Source: Vanilla planifolia (Eukaryota > Streptophyta > Magnoliopsida > Asparagales > Orchidaceae). From it: a stretch of DNA of 64,000 bases. Each line of letters starts with the position of its first letter. Position 1 is the first letter of the stretch. The notes below the pieces were generated by a model, which worked only from the letters and a program-made list of their open reading frames with translations, was not told the DNA's origin and searched no databases. Shown in pieces: positions 16,401 to 33,570 of the stretch. The translations under genes and the position numbers were made by a program. The stretch is from the NCBI GenBank assembly GCA_023846275.1, contig JAIUJO010000069.1:1126742-1190741 (forward strand). The letters run 5' to 3'.

Positions 16401-18061
16401 TGCACATATACATACATGCTCACAAGCACACATGCATTTGCAAATACACACACATACACACACACACATTAGCACATATGTGCATGTACACACACATGTG
16501 TACACATAAACTAAAACATGCACACTCACACAAGAACACACGTGCACACATACACGCATACATGCTCGTATGTATACAAAATCACATATGCATATACATA
16601 CGCATATATTCACACATGCACTTGCTTAAATACATGCACACACAAACACACGCACATGCACAGGCATATGCACACACACGCACATGCATGAATTACCACA
16701 AACAAGCATACACACACAAGGACACGTGCACACAAAGACACATGCACGGACACTCGCAAATACACTTAAGAACGCACATGTACATACAAGTGTGCACACA
16801 CAAACAAAATAAAAGCATAGATAAGTGAACGCACAAATGTACTCATGCAATTGTACACATAAGAAGACACATATTACCAAAACACAAACAAGTACATGCA
16901 CATAGATGCACACCTACAGACACAAAAACATACACACCCATGCATGCATGCATACATAGAGCATAAACATACACACATGCATGCAAATATGAATAAAAGC
17001 ACATATACACACACATAATGAAATACATATTCACACACACACATTTGCACCAATGCATAAACATACACACATACACACATGCACACATCAGCACTAGCAC
17101 ATAAACACAGATGCACATGAACAAGCACACACCTGCACACAGAAAGGAACACACACTTGTATGCACAAGCACATAATCTGCAAAAGCATCCACACACACA
17201 CAAACACACAAGTGCACTCACATACTAATGCACAAGCAAGCACACATGTAGTCACATCCACATGTAGACACACACACACAAACTCCCTCACACATATGTA
17301 AAAACACACACGCATACACATACACACGCACACACATAGGCAAATATATACATACATACACACACTCTGTTCACACACATGTCACAAATGTGCACACATG
17401 CACACAAACACATGCGACTATACAAAGACAAACATGCTCACATACATATGCCTATAGACAGACATGGAGAAACATGAATTTACATAGCACATTACCATGC
17501 ATGCACATTCACACACATGCACATGAACACACGTGTACAAAGACTCACACATGCACACACACAAACTCATATACAAGTATAGGCACACACACATGAATGC
17601 ACACACGTCTATAGGGATAGACACAAACATGCATACTCACAAGCACTTTTGCACACACACGGGCATACACAAACACTCAAGTACTAATGCACATAGGCAC
17701 CAGAACATGCATAAATCATATGCAAACATGAGTACAAACACACCTACACATATACATATGCGTGCACACACATGCATACCTATGGATGCACATCCAACCA
17801 CAAATGAACCCATGTATGCACATGAATATACACAAACTCACATACATAGGTATTTGAACACATGCTTAAGCATAAGCACTCATGCACACTAACGCACACA
17901 CGCATGAACACAAACATAATCACACACCTATGCACCCACATACATGTAGACACACGCTTGAACACACCCACATCAGCACATGCTTGCACATATGCACAAA
18001 TGCATAAACACATATATGAACACGCAATCACACATACACATATATGAATAAAAACATACGC

Positions 18062-18237
18062 ATCTGCACACGCTCATGAACACACACTAAGATGCATACA
18101 CATACATGCAAACATAAAAAATATGAACTCATACACAGAAGTGCACATAATTTGCACATGCTTATGAACACACACTAAGATGCATACACACACATGCAAA
18201 CACAAAAAATATGAACTCACACACACATGTGCATATA
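18062..18237 (+). repeat. 88-bp tandem duplication, left arm only
   Basis: Two adjacent units share ATGAACACACACTAAGATGC followed by a shared AAAAAATATGAACTCA word. The shift is 88 bases at both words. The matching place in the right arm (about 56,500-56,540) has a single ATGAACACA word and no second unit. Confidence 0.85.
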
Positions 18238-19042
18238 CACATGCACACACGCACACACACACATGAACACATGCACACCCATGCACACACAGACATGTCC
18301 AAACACATTCATGCACATGCACACAGATTCACATAAATGGTCACAATCATACATGCACACAAATAGATATACCCATGCACATGTATGCACACACACACCC
18401 ACACACACAAACACAGGCATACTCACACATACACACACACACACACATACACAAGAAAACATACATTCACATACTCAAACATGCATGCAAACTAGAACCC
18501 ATGCATATAGAAGTGACCACACAAATGCACCTACATACATACACACATTGCCACACTCTTATGAATAAACTCACATGTGAACATAAATGTAAACACATGT
18601 ACAATCACACATGCATATATGCACACACACACAAACAAACACACACATGCACTAACACACATAGACATGTGCTCGCATGCAAACGCACACATGTATATAC
18701 ACACAAACACACACACTCACACATGATGAAACACCCATACACACATTAATAAACACACACACATAGATGTAGGCATACACATACACAAACATACACATAT
18801 GCATAATCCCACACATGCACACACATACAAACTTGCACACACACACACACACCGATGCACATAGAGACAAATGAATAGACATGAATGCACATAACAACAC
18901 ATGCATATGCACACACAAGCACAAATGTACTCACACATAGGAACATAGACACATACACAAGCACACACATGCAAACAAAAACATAGGTACACATGTACAC
19001 AAGTAGACACACATGGATGCACACAATTGCCTGGGCACACAT

Positions 19043-19064
19043 GTGCATGTGCATGCACATGCAC
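19043..19064. repeat. 22-bp perfect palindrome (CA to TG strand flip)
   Basis: GTGCATGTGCA is followed directly by its reverse complement. Within this word the array phase flips from TG to CA. The matching position in the right arm carries a different perfect palindrome at 55,590-55,613. Confidence 0.85.
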
Positions 19065-21330
19065 GCACACATACATATGCATTGCATACACACATAAGTG
19101 CTTGCACACACTCACACACAAACATGTTCAAACATAAATGCACATACAAATGCATACACAATTGTATGCACCCACACGCACACACTTGCATGGGCACACA
19201 CAACCACACACACACACATGCACACACGTCCACATAAACATATATGCATACAGAAACACACACGTGTGCTTGCACATAAACACACATATATGCACATACA
19301 CATGTGGGCATGTACACATGTACACTCATACACACATGCACCAACACACTCTCAGAAGCAAACACACACAAATGCACGCACATGTACTCAAAAGCACATA
19401 GTCACATATGTACACATGCACACACATGTATGCACATACACACCCATGTGGGAGCACATACACACACATAAACACACTCATGGACATAGACACAAATGCA
19501 CACACGCACATAAATTTGCATGTATAGTAGCACACAAGCACATACATGTGCACACACAAACTCACCAACATATGCACATATGCATGCACACACACATACA
19601 TACATGCACCTACAAGCACACACAAGGTAGACAGGGACACTACACATGCATGCACAATACAAACATGCACACAAATGTCTACACATGTACAACCACACAC
19701 GCACACACACATTCACACACACACACACACATGTGCTTGCATGCACATTGACAAACATACACAAATGTATTAATGCACACCCACACACATACACACACAT
19801 GAATAGCCACACACACTGACAATAATGAACGCTCACTAGCACGTGCGTGCACATACACAAACATACATACTTGCATATGTGTGCACATGCACATGCACAC
19901 ACTCATGGATATAAGTGCACACCTACATGCACGACCACATGCATAGACACGCACCCCCTCACACTCACACACATGCACACACGTACCAATACAAAGCTAT
20001 CAAGACGTGCATATGCACATGCACATACATACACATACACATACACACATGTATGCATACAATAACACACACATACATACATATGCATAAACATATTCAC
20101 ATGCAGACATGCACACACACACACACACATAGAGGAACATAGACATGCACAAACACACATGGAAGCACAAATACAAACACATGTGCATAAGCAGGGACAC
20201 TCGCATGCACAAACATGCATGTATACAAACAAATGTGTTCATGCATATAAACACACATGCACAACACACACAAATACATACACACATGCATAAACAGACA
20301 CATATGCACATACATAAATATATGCATATGAACACATAGATCCATTGACACACATCTACACACTCATGTTGGCACACATGCACTTGAATGTATGCACCCA
20401 TGGACACACTAAAGCAAACACATAGATACACATAAACATGTAGCCACACCTACACACACACAATCAAACACATACACATATGCACACACACGTGCATTTA
20501 ACACATGTGTAGACACATGCACACATAGACATGAACATGAACCATCACACACACATAAGAACATAAAGTGCATGCACATGCATACGACACAAACAGATAT
20601 GCACCAGTGGACATGCACACACATGCATGTACACAGACAACCACAAACACGCATGCACACAAGCAAGCATGCAAGCACACATGCACACAAATACACACAA
20701 GCATGCATAAGTAGATAAAAATAGTAGTGCAAGGACACTAGAAAATGCATGCACATGCAAATGCAAGCATGCATGCACAAGCAAATGCATACACATACAC
20801 ACATGCACACACACACATATGCATGGACACACATGCATGCACACATACACACACACACATGAACAAGAAGATTTGTACACATATGAGCACAACACAAGGG
20901 CATACATACACACAAGCACACATGCACACACTGATATACACTCACATGCACCCACCCATACACACACACACACACATGCATAAGCACATGCACATTGACA
21001 CTCACACACACATGTATAGTCTCATAGATATGCATTCAAATAGGAAAACACACACATACACATGCATGGACACATGCACACGCTGATGCACAGGCACATT
21101 CACATACATGCATGTATACTCATACATGCATAGACACAAACACAAACACACACACACACACCACTTGCATATTCATACATGAAAACAAACAATATGCATA
21201 AATGCATTCATAGAGATGCAAAAATACAACTTGCATATACATGATAAACAAATAGACACATACATATGTATTTTCACACATGTAGACACACACACACATG
21301 CAAACACATGCACATGCACACAAGCATGCA

Positions 21331-21350
21331 TGTGTGTGTGCACACACACA
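21331..21350. repeat. 20-bp perfect palindrome (TG5 then CA5)
   Basis: Five TG units are followed directly by five CA units, with CATGCA words on both outer sides. The right arm keeps a smaller palindrome, CGTGTGCACACG, near 53,869-53,881. Confidence 0.85.
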
Positions 21351-24300
21351 CATGCATATACATGCAAACATGCATGCACACACAACACATGCACATAAAC
21401 ATGCATGCACACACACACACACACACACGTGAACACACATACACACACGTGCACACACAAACACATATGTGCATACACACTTCCACATGCACACACATTC
21501 ACAAAAGAACATGCATGTACACACACACATGCATGCCCACACAAACATACACATAAGCCTATATACACACTCACACATAGATTCACAAACAAGCATTTAC
21601 AAAACATAGACACATGCATACACACATACACATAAGTATGCACACACACACATACAAAAATGCACATCAATATACACACACAAACACATATGTAGGTGCA
21701 CACACACATGCATGTACATAGCACATACACTTATGCATCAAGCACACATTCATAGAAATACACACACACATACACACATGGACAAACACACACATGCATA
21801 GACACATATGCAAACTCATGCAAACACAAGAATGTACATGCATAAACACATTTGCACACACACATGCACAAGCATACGCACATACACCCACACACACCTG
21901 CACATAGACAGACATAGATAGTTGTATACAGAGATATTAGCACATGGATGCATAGATGCACACATAGAGAAGCACACACACACACACACAAATTGATGCA
22001 CATAAATGCATGCACACAAACCCACACCACCACCCACAAACACTAGCACACATGAATAGACAAAAACATGCACATATGCACACACGCACACACATAAACA
22101 CACAATGCACACATTTGCGTATGCATACACACTTGGAGATGCACCCAATCGAATGCAAATGCACATAGACTCACATATACACACATACTCACACATGTAC
22201 ATGGACACATGCACATACACACACACATGCACATATGCACACATGCACACATTAACACAAGCATATGTTTAAGCACCACATACACACATGTGCATGCATA
22301 CACACACAAGCATGCACACATGCACACACAGAAGCACACACACACACCCACACATTCGAAAACACAAATGCACCAGTGCAATCACTTACACACACATGTG
22401 CATGCTTACACACACATGCATGCATGCAAGAAAACACACACACAAATGCCAACACAAACACCCTGCCCTAACATAGACACACACACACATGCTTTTATGC
22501 ATGCCCACACACACATTTATTAGTATGCACACACGTTGACACAAACACACATGTACACACAATTTCACACATGCATTTGCACAACCACACAGACATGCAT
22601 GCACATGTAGATAACCACCCCCAACCTATACGCATCCATGTATGCATGCACACACACACAAGAACATGCATGTATATATAAATATATATACACACACCTA
22701 AACAAGCACGCATATAACACACATAAGCATAGACAAATGCACTTGCACAAATATGTAAGAACCCACACTCACACACAAACACAACTACACCCACACATAT
22801 GCATAGACATATGCATTACACAAATGCATGCACACTCATATGTACACACATACACACTTGCAAAAACACATACACATACACACAAATATACACACACATA
22901 TGCACATGTAAACAAAAGCAAGCACATACACATAAACATTCTTGTGGACAAACACAGTTGAACACACACACACACAAGGACATGTGCATGCGTACACACA
23001 CACATACATACACACACCCATGCACAAGTGTGCATGCACACACACACACACATACACATACAAACACATGTACACATATGTACACACATGCAAACATAGA
23101 GACACATTCATACAAGGACAAGCATGCACATGCACACACACACAAACCTACACATACAAATACATACATGCACACACACTCACACTCCTATACACATCAA
23201 CATTTATATACATACACATGTACACATATGCACACATGTGCATTGAGACACAAACACATGCATTGACACACACATGTATGCACGTATGCATGCATGCCAC
23301 ACACCCATATCAACATGTGCACCTATGAACACACACATATATAAACACATGCACATGCACATGCACACACATGCACTCGCACAAGCATAAATAGATACTT
23401 ACACAAACACACATGTACATGCATAAGAACACACATAGGCAAACACAAAGGACACACACATGCACATGCACATATGGACACACATACACCAATCACACAC
23501 ACACATGTACAAAAACACGACCACACACATACACATGCACCAACACACAGATGTACATACACTCAACATACACATGCACACATGTGTTGACATGTACACA
23601 CATGTGGTCACATGCACACATGCACATACACACTCACACACAAGCATGTCAAGATGTATACATGCACACACAAACATTATTCACACACAAATGCAAACAC
23701 ACATGCACAGACTTATGTACAAATGCACACATATTCATATATACACACACACACATGCACTCATATAAGAACACACATGCACACACACACACACATGTAA
23801 ACAAACATATGTACATAGACGTACTCACACACCAACAAACAATCATGGCCATGCACATACACACATGCACATACACAAAGTCACGTATACACATATACCC
23901 ATATACACAGATATGTATCTACATGCATATGCATGCACATGCTAACACAAACACACATAGATGCGCACACAAAACAAGCACACACACATATGTAGATATG
24001 CACAGACATGTCCATGCATATGTATAGACACTCACACACATAGACACACACACACATACACACATGCACATATGCATATGCACAAATTCACATAGACTCC
24101 AAAACACATGGACACACATTATCATAACATGCACGCATACATGCATACACGCACATTCACGCATGTATGCACACAAGCATGCATGCATATAGTGGCACAT
24201 AAACATGTACACACACTTACACACATGCATGCACACACACATGTGGGCATGTAGATGCACACCAAAACGAACACACACAAACATGCTCACACACATACAC

Positions 24301-27300
24301 ATGCACACATAAACATGATCATGCAAGCACACATACACACGTGCAAACACACATAAGGACACAAGCACACATGCAAAAACACAAACACACAAACACAAGT
24401 ATGCATGCACATGTACAAACACACATACATGCATGCACACACACGCACATAAGCATAAAAATATATGCATACACACACACATAACAATGCACACATTCCT
24501 TTAGGCACATTCACATGCAAAACTATAACACATACGCACAGTAACACCTACATACACATGCATATACGCACACATAAGCGTACTCATCTACACACATGCA
24601 CACATATATATATGCACGCGCAAAACACAATTATAGACACTGATTTGTTCACACATAAATGTACTAACACACGCATGAACACACATATGCACACATATGC
24701 ACACACACACACACAAACATACACATGCTTGCAATCACAAATGCTCACACGCATAAACATAGACACAAACACCGATAAACACACATGCACTTGTAGACAT
24801 AAGCACACACACTAACACACACATGCATTCCAATACACACACACACAAACACATGTGCACATAAATAGACACACACATACACAAACACACAAAAGTGTAA
24901 ACAAATACACATGCCTACACACAAACATGCACATCAACACACATGAACACATATGTACCCATGCACACACACACAAACACACACACACACTCACCCAAAA
25001 ACACACCCCCTAACATACACTCGCACACACACATGCATGCACACAAATGCACACAAACACATAAACATGCACATATAGGTGCACACACATACACACATGA
25101 ATGGAGACACATACACATACAAATGCATGTGCATAGACATATACACCTACACACATGCACCAATACATACAAACACACACACATAAAGGAACACCCATGC
25201 ATGTACACATGCACACATGTAAGCACACATGTGGAAGTGCACACACATGCACAAAAACACACAACCACACAGATACATGCACATGGGACACATTACACCC
25301 CAAACATGCACACACATGCATGCGATGCACAAACACACTTGCTCACACATGTACACATTCATCGACATACATCCACTTACACACACTTGCATGCATTCAT
25401 GCATGATCACAAGCATAACACACTCACACAAACACAATCTATAACAAACACATAAGCATACACATGTGCACACATGTATACACACATGCACATTCACACA
25501 CATATTACACATGCACATAAAGTACAAACACACATCTACATAGAAAGACACACGCATACACACATGCACATGCAAACAGTCACGCCAACACACATTGAAG
25601 CACACCCACATGCACTCACATGCATGGGCACAAAAGCATACCAACGCACACACACACACATAGACGTGCACTTGTATGTACACACACACAAATACGCACA
25701 CACACACACACATAGGCACATGCATACACTTACACTTATGCACAGATTGGCATGCACATATAGGCACAAGCACATGCAAACACACTCACACACATGCATA
25801 CATAAGCACACGCACATGCATGTAAGCAAACACATTCACGTTAAAGGACAAACAAACACATGCATTCACTAGCATAAGCATACAAACATTAATACACACA
25901 CATACTCACATGTACGCACAAACATGTGCACATCCGTATGCACATAAACACATGCATACACACATACATGCACACACACATGGACATGCATACACACATG
26001 AGCAAACACATACACACAAGCACATGCAGACATATACACACACCCATAACCATACACACACATACATTTAGACACATGCAAACACAATAGAAATAGCATA
26101 GTCAACAAACACATACACAAACGCACCTACATGCACACACGTACACATATAGAGGACACACATAGGTACACACACACACACAAACTTACATAGCATATAT
26201 GCACACACTCATAGAGTTAGTTCATCACAAATATATGCACACACAACACACACACGAAAACACACATATATGTTTGAACAGATGCACAACATGCATAGAT
26301 GCATGCACCCACAAATACACACTCACTGGAACACAAGGGCACAAAAGTACATAGACATGCATTGATACACATATGCACACACACATACACTCTTGTACAT
26401 GCAGACATGCACACACACAAACATGCACATGCATACATGCATGCATACAAATGCACACACACAAGCATACGACGACACACAAGCATAGACAAACACACAC
26501 ACAAAAGCTAACAAACATGTATACTAATGTACTCGTGTACACACACACAAACACATCGACCAGCACCCACATGTTGATGCATGAAATTATATGAACAAAC
26601 ACACACATACATGCATAATCATGCACAAAATCATACTCATGCACAAGCATGCATACACACACATATATATGCACACCCATGCACACATACACACACACAA
26701 CACATAGTAGCACACGCACACTCAGACAAGCACACAAAATGACATATATACATACACACATCAACATGCACACTTGCAGGTGCACACATACATGCATAAA
26801 TGAACATGCACAAACACATGTATGTATGCACACATCTACTAACACATGTGCGCACACACATACATGCATAAAGACACATGCATAAACACACATGAACACA
26901 CACATATACACACATACACATGTCTATGCACATGCACACACATGCATACAAACACACATATGTACACACATGCACATGTACTCACATGTGCACACACATG
27001 CACATATACACACACTCACTCACACAAGCACATATGTACTCACTTGCATACGCATATGTGCACACATGCTTATATACATGCACACACACATGCAAACACA
27101 CACACACATATACCTACACATGTGCATGCACACACACCCCCATAGACACACATACACACAAACCCATACATATGCTCTCATATGCATTCAAATACACATG
27201 AATATAGAACCATAGAACAAGACAAATGTACATGCATGAACATCAACGACACATACACATAAGCACACAATTGTAAAAACACACATACTCACACCCACAC

Positions 27301-30300
27301 AACACACGCACACATACAATGCACACACAAACACAAGCACACATGAAAACACACATAAGCATTAACACAGAGTATGCACCTATACATGCACACACACATG
27401 CATGCATGCCTTTGTAAGTGCAGCACATACACATGCACACATGTGACTGCACACACACACATGTACACACACGTACACACATGAACACACCAACATGGGC
27501 ACACACATAGACACACCACCACAAACATAAGCACACATGCAAACACAAAAAAGCTTTAACATATGTGCATATGTAGACACACACACAAGCACACTTACAT
27601 ACCCATGTAATACATATATGCACATGCATGCACATACATACACAAATGCATGCACGCAAGCATACACTCATATGAGCACATACATACACACATATATTGA
27701 CAAACTAATGCACAAATGCACACACATGCACACCCACAAGAATGCAAACGCATGCACATGAATGCATCCACATACACAAGCACACACACACAAGCATGCA
27801 TGCACACCCACACCCCTTGCTCCCATGCCCCACAACCATACACAAACATGCACAAACACACACTCACACACATAAATGCACAGCACCATGAAAACACAAA
27901 CAACAAAAACAGAAGTAAGTAAACACACTTGCACAAGTACAAGCATGCACATATATGCACATGCACATGCAAACACAAATACACATACGAGCATACACAC
28001 ACACACACATAGACACACGCAAGCACATGCACACACACACACACACACAAGCAAGCACATACTAACACATGTACGCATACACACAAGCTCTCACACACCC
28101 TTTTACACACACATACACAGACACACACACACACATGCACACACAAATGTGTCTGAACTCACACAAATCTCTACCCACACATGAGAAACTACACGCATCC
28201 ACACACACAACTCACATGCACGAGCTCACAACCACAAGTGGGTGCATGCACACATACACAAGTGCATACAATAAAAATACACCTGCACAAACATGTACCC
28301 TTTATACACACACTTACATGCACACACACAAGCACACACACACACACACATGCATTCACATATGAACTCTAACATGAATATATGCACATGCGCACACACC
28401 CACACATGAACATACACAAATGCACATACACATAAAAATACAAGCACACACACACATAAACATGCACACACACAAGCACGCAGGCACAAACATTCACGCA
28501 TACATAGACACACGCATGCATGCATGCATGGTTGCACATATACAAGCTCCCAAACATGTACACATGCTTTCAAACATAAACTCAAATCAATGCACATCTA
28601 CACATGCATGCACATACTTACACACACATGCACTCTTTCCCATAATGTAGACAAACCCATTTGCTCACACACACATACACACATATGCACAACCATGCAC
28701 ATGCATAACCACACTCAAACAATAAAGGCACAAACACACATGCACACAATCACTCACACATGAAATACACACATGCACACACACTTGTATGCATGCATAC
28801 ACTTACAAGAGCACACACACACAAACATGTACATTCACACATATGCATAGGCTTATCCACATGTACAAGCACACACACTTCATATGCACTCACATGCATG
28901 CATGTACACACACACAAACACTTGCACATATATTCACCGGCACACACACACACGTACACTTATACACATGCATGATTACAAACACATGCAAACAAATAGA
29001 CACATGCACAAACACAAAAACACACACATGCACAAATGCACTTACGTATACATAGACACACACATGGACATAAACACATGCATAAATTCATAGACTCAAC
29101 CAAGCACACTCACATATACAAATGGACACACACACACACACAAACATGCACAAATACAATATACCTATACACACACCCACGCACATGCATGCACACATAT
29201 ACCCACACACATGCACACACATACACACACATAAGAACACACACACACACACCAACAAAAGCACATGCACACATGTATGCAAATGCATACACACAAGCAC
29301 ATAGGCACATGCATGCATAGATACACACATACAAGCACACACACATATATACACACATGCACACCAATGCACACACACACACACACACAAACACACACTC
29401 AGTCATGCACACCAACATACATGTCCATTCACCCACATAGTTACACATAAATGCATGCACAGAAATTCACACATATGGACACACACACATGCACACACAT
29501 AGGTTCACACATATGCACGCACACACATGTATACATATGCAAACACACACACACCTATGCACACATGCACATGAAGATACACATGTGCTCACATAATAGC
29601 ATGCACACACACATGCACACATGCATATGCACACATACAAGTACACACTTTCATGCTAATTATGCAAACACACATGTACTTGTACACTCACATTCTCACA
29701 CATGCATGCACACAAACATGCAGACACATGCACCCACAGACACTAATATGCACACACATGCACAAATGTATGAATGTGCACATACATGCACACACATATG
29801 CATTGGCACACATAGTCACAGACACATGTTTATGCATACACACACACACAGTTCCACACACACAAATACTAACACATACATCAAGTATGCACACACACAC
29901 GCACACACACATACATGCACATATACCTAAACATACATGGGCATCATCATTTAGAATACTTGCATTCATATACATATACACATGTATGTACACTAACAAG
30001 CACACACATGCACAAACTCACATGCACATGCACATATGCAGCCATACATGTAAACACATGCACATTTACCTACACACATATGTTCAAACACACACACAAC
30101 CACATATGCACACACAAATATGTACACATAATACGTGCACACACAGACATGTACACATAACACATGCAAACACATACGCATACACAGACACACATGCATG
30201 TGCACACATGTATGGACAAACCCAAGCAAGCACACACACCCACACACACACACACATGTAGACATACATTCACACACCCATGCATTCAGACATGCACACA

Positions 30301-31418
30301 CATATGAAAAACACATGCATTCACTTGCACACCACCAATAGCATATAAATATCAAAATTCACACACTCACGCATGCACATGAATAAGCACACACGTGCAC
30401 ATACACACATGCACACAAAAACATGCACACATGAAAGAACAAGAAGATGCAAACTCATGCACATACACGCATAAACAAGCACACACACATACTCAAACAC
30501 GTACAAACACAAAATGCACACTCTCATACATACACACATCCATAAACACATTTTCATGCATGTTTACATGCATACACATGTGCACCCATTCATACACATG
30601 CATGTGTGCACACATCCATGCATGTATGCACAAACACACACACAAATGCACATCCACACACACCAAAACACTCCCACACATGAACATACACACACACATG
30701 CATGTTCGCACGTGAACAAACATACATAGGCACATACACATGCACACACACATATATGCATGCAAGTACACAAATGCACACAAAATCATGCCCATACACA
30801 CACCCCACACATACACAAACACACACACACACAAACACATGCATGCACACATGCACACACAAGGTGACACATACACACCCACAAACATGTGCTATTACAT
30901 ACATGCTCGCATATGCGAACTAGCAGACACACATAGGGATACACATTTGAACACTTGCATTATACACAAGCACACACATGCATAGACACATGAAATCACA
31001 CATGTACACACAAACATGCACACAATCTCATGCACTCACACAAGAATATTAACACGCACACACAAATGACCATATGCACACACAATCAGGCACTCATATA
31101 CAACACATGCACGTGCACAAAGACAGGCATGCATACACACACATACACACACAAGCACACATGTACACATGTACAAACAAACACATGCACACACGCTCAC
31201 ACACATGTGTAAAAGTACACACAAATACACATAGGCATACACACACATGAATAAGAACACACAAGAACATGCTTATACACATACATGGAAAACATGCTTA
31301 CATACATTCATTCAAACACGCAAACAAACACACATGCTCACACACAAACACACAAACTCACAACCACACACATCTAAATACACATACATGAGCAAACATA
31401 TATGAACACACATACACA

Positions 31419-31420
<2 letters not shown>

Positions 31421-31507
<87 letters not shown>
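31421..31507 (+). repeat. Pure compound microsatellite (CA)n then (TA)n
   Basis: About 14 uninterrupted CA units run straight into about 29 uninterrupted TA units. No other stretch of the array is this pure, so the TA part is likely a recent expansion. An uninterrupted TA tract of this length is self-complementary. Confidence 0.97.
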
Positions 31508-31512
<5 letters not shown>

Positions 31513-33438
31513 TACATAAACAACAATACAATCACACATGCAAAACCACAAATTCACACATGCACAAGCAGCCATAGATTCATATGCACTCACACAAACA
31601 TACACAAGCATGTATGCACACACACACACATGCAGACATACTCACAAAGACACACACTTGTGTGCACACTCACACACATACACATGCAAGCACACACCCA
31701 CCCACATGCAAGCACAAATGCCCACACACATGCACACACACAAAAACATATGCAGGCACACACATGCAAGAGCACCCATGCATGGACACACAAATGCACA
31801 CGCACACACAAGTGTAAACACAAGCACATAAAATAGAAATACACATGCACACTGACACGAACATAGATGTACAAGTACACATGTACACATGCACAGACAA
31901 ATATATAGGAACATACAAGCACACATACAAGAACACACACACAAATAACGACACAAACATGCACACATACATACACTCATTTGTACAATGACATGCACGC
32001 TTATGTGCACACAAAGATGCACACACAAACATGCATACCTGCACACATTCATGCAAACACGCACACACCCAAACACATTCACACACATGGATCGTCTCAC
32101 ATACATGCACAATCACACAAACACACACATATACACATTCACGCGCATACATACTCACATGCATGCCCACACACATGCATGTGCACACACACAAACACAA
32201 ACATGCATGCACTCCCACAAAAACACATATGCACACACATGTGTGTGCCCCCACATGCTCACTCATGGACATGCATGCACATACACATACACACATATAG
32301 AATGACTCACACACACACATACTCTTGCAGGTACGTAACAATACAAACACATGCATTCAAAAAACAATACACATGTACATGCACACACACATATATGCAC
32401 ACCCATGCATTAACAGACATACAGACACTCATACACATAGAGCACACAAGAACACACACTAACATATACATGCCTACACACACACAACCACACATATACA
32501 TGCTCATGCATGCACACATGCACATGTACACAAACACACACACACACATACATGCATGCACGCACAACACACACACTCGCTCGCTCATACACATGTGCAC
32601 ACACATGCAAAGAAACAAACACAGTCACATGTACATACACATATAAACACATGGACATATACTTTGACACATACTCATTGACACACACATAATGCCATGC
32701 ACTCATGCAAGCACAACACACTAAGAAGAAAGCATGCACACACGTGTGCGCCCACACCTACCCACAAGCATGCACACACTTACAGTCACACACATGCATG
32801 TGCACACACACACACACAAAGTAGATAAAGATAAACTTGAAAATAGATAGACAAGCACAAATGCACATGCATATAGAAACAAACTTACATACACATTCAC
32901 TGCACTCATAAGCACATAGATGTATGAACAAAAATAACCACACATATACACATGCATACATGTGCATAAAAATATACACACATATTAATAAGAACACACA
33001 TACACATGCATGCATGTAAAGACAGGCACATATGCACCCACATTTGCATATGCACATGCACACACATGTAAAAATATGCTAATACATAAGTACATAAACA
33101 CACATACACCAACACACATTCATACACATGCACACCCATACACATGCATACACATATGCATACACATACACGTGCACATGCAGACACATACACACACATA
33201 CCCACACCCACATGCACATATACATATGCACACATACCACACACACATAGATAAACCAACATGCATGCACACTCACACACAAACACACACATGTGAACAC
33301 ACAAGTAAACATACATACACTAATGCCTACACAAATGCACATAGCGGTCATCTGCCTAGACACACACATGCATACACCAACATATGTACACACACAAGAA
33401 CAAACATGCACACAAATAGACATGCAAAAAAGCACACA

Positions 33439-33570
33439 TATGCACATGCATATACATGCTCATACAAGGACACAAGCACACAAAAACACACAAGTATGCA
33501 TATATATGCACATGCATATATGTGCTTATACATGGACATATGCACAAGGACACACAAGCATGCACACATA
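33439..33570 (+). repeat. 66-bp tandem duplication
   Basis: TATGCACATGCATAT occurs at 33,439 and 33,505, each followed by a GCTCATACAAGGACA-like or GCTTATACATGGACA-like word. Confidence 0.7.

Larger units (their letters stand above)
12250..22843 (+). repeat. Left arm of a large diverged inverted duplication
   Basis: Read in reverse complement, this block matches 52,361-64,000 in order. Anchors I aligned by eye (left against right) are 22,748-22,843 against 52,454-52,361; about 21,035 against 54,174; about 19,500 against 55,150; 17,533-17,890 against 57,097-56,740; about 17,180 against 57,910; about 14,600 against 61,740; about 13,140 against 63,190; and about 12,860 against 63,530. The inner edge is sharp at 22,843. 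The outer edge is set only by the end of the window, and 12,250 is an estimate. It holds no gene. Confidence 0.9.

Noticed and set aside
22465-25015. CCCTAACA words resembling a telomere unit (near 22,463 and 25,008)
   Set aside because: Single words, never in tandem, which is expected by chance in a C/A-rich array. There is no telomere or interstitial telomere block.
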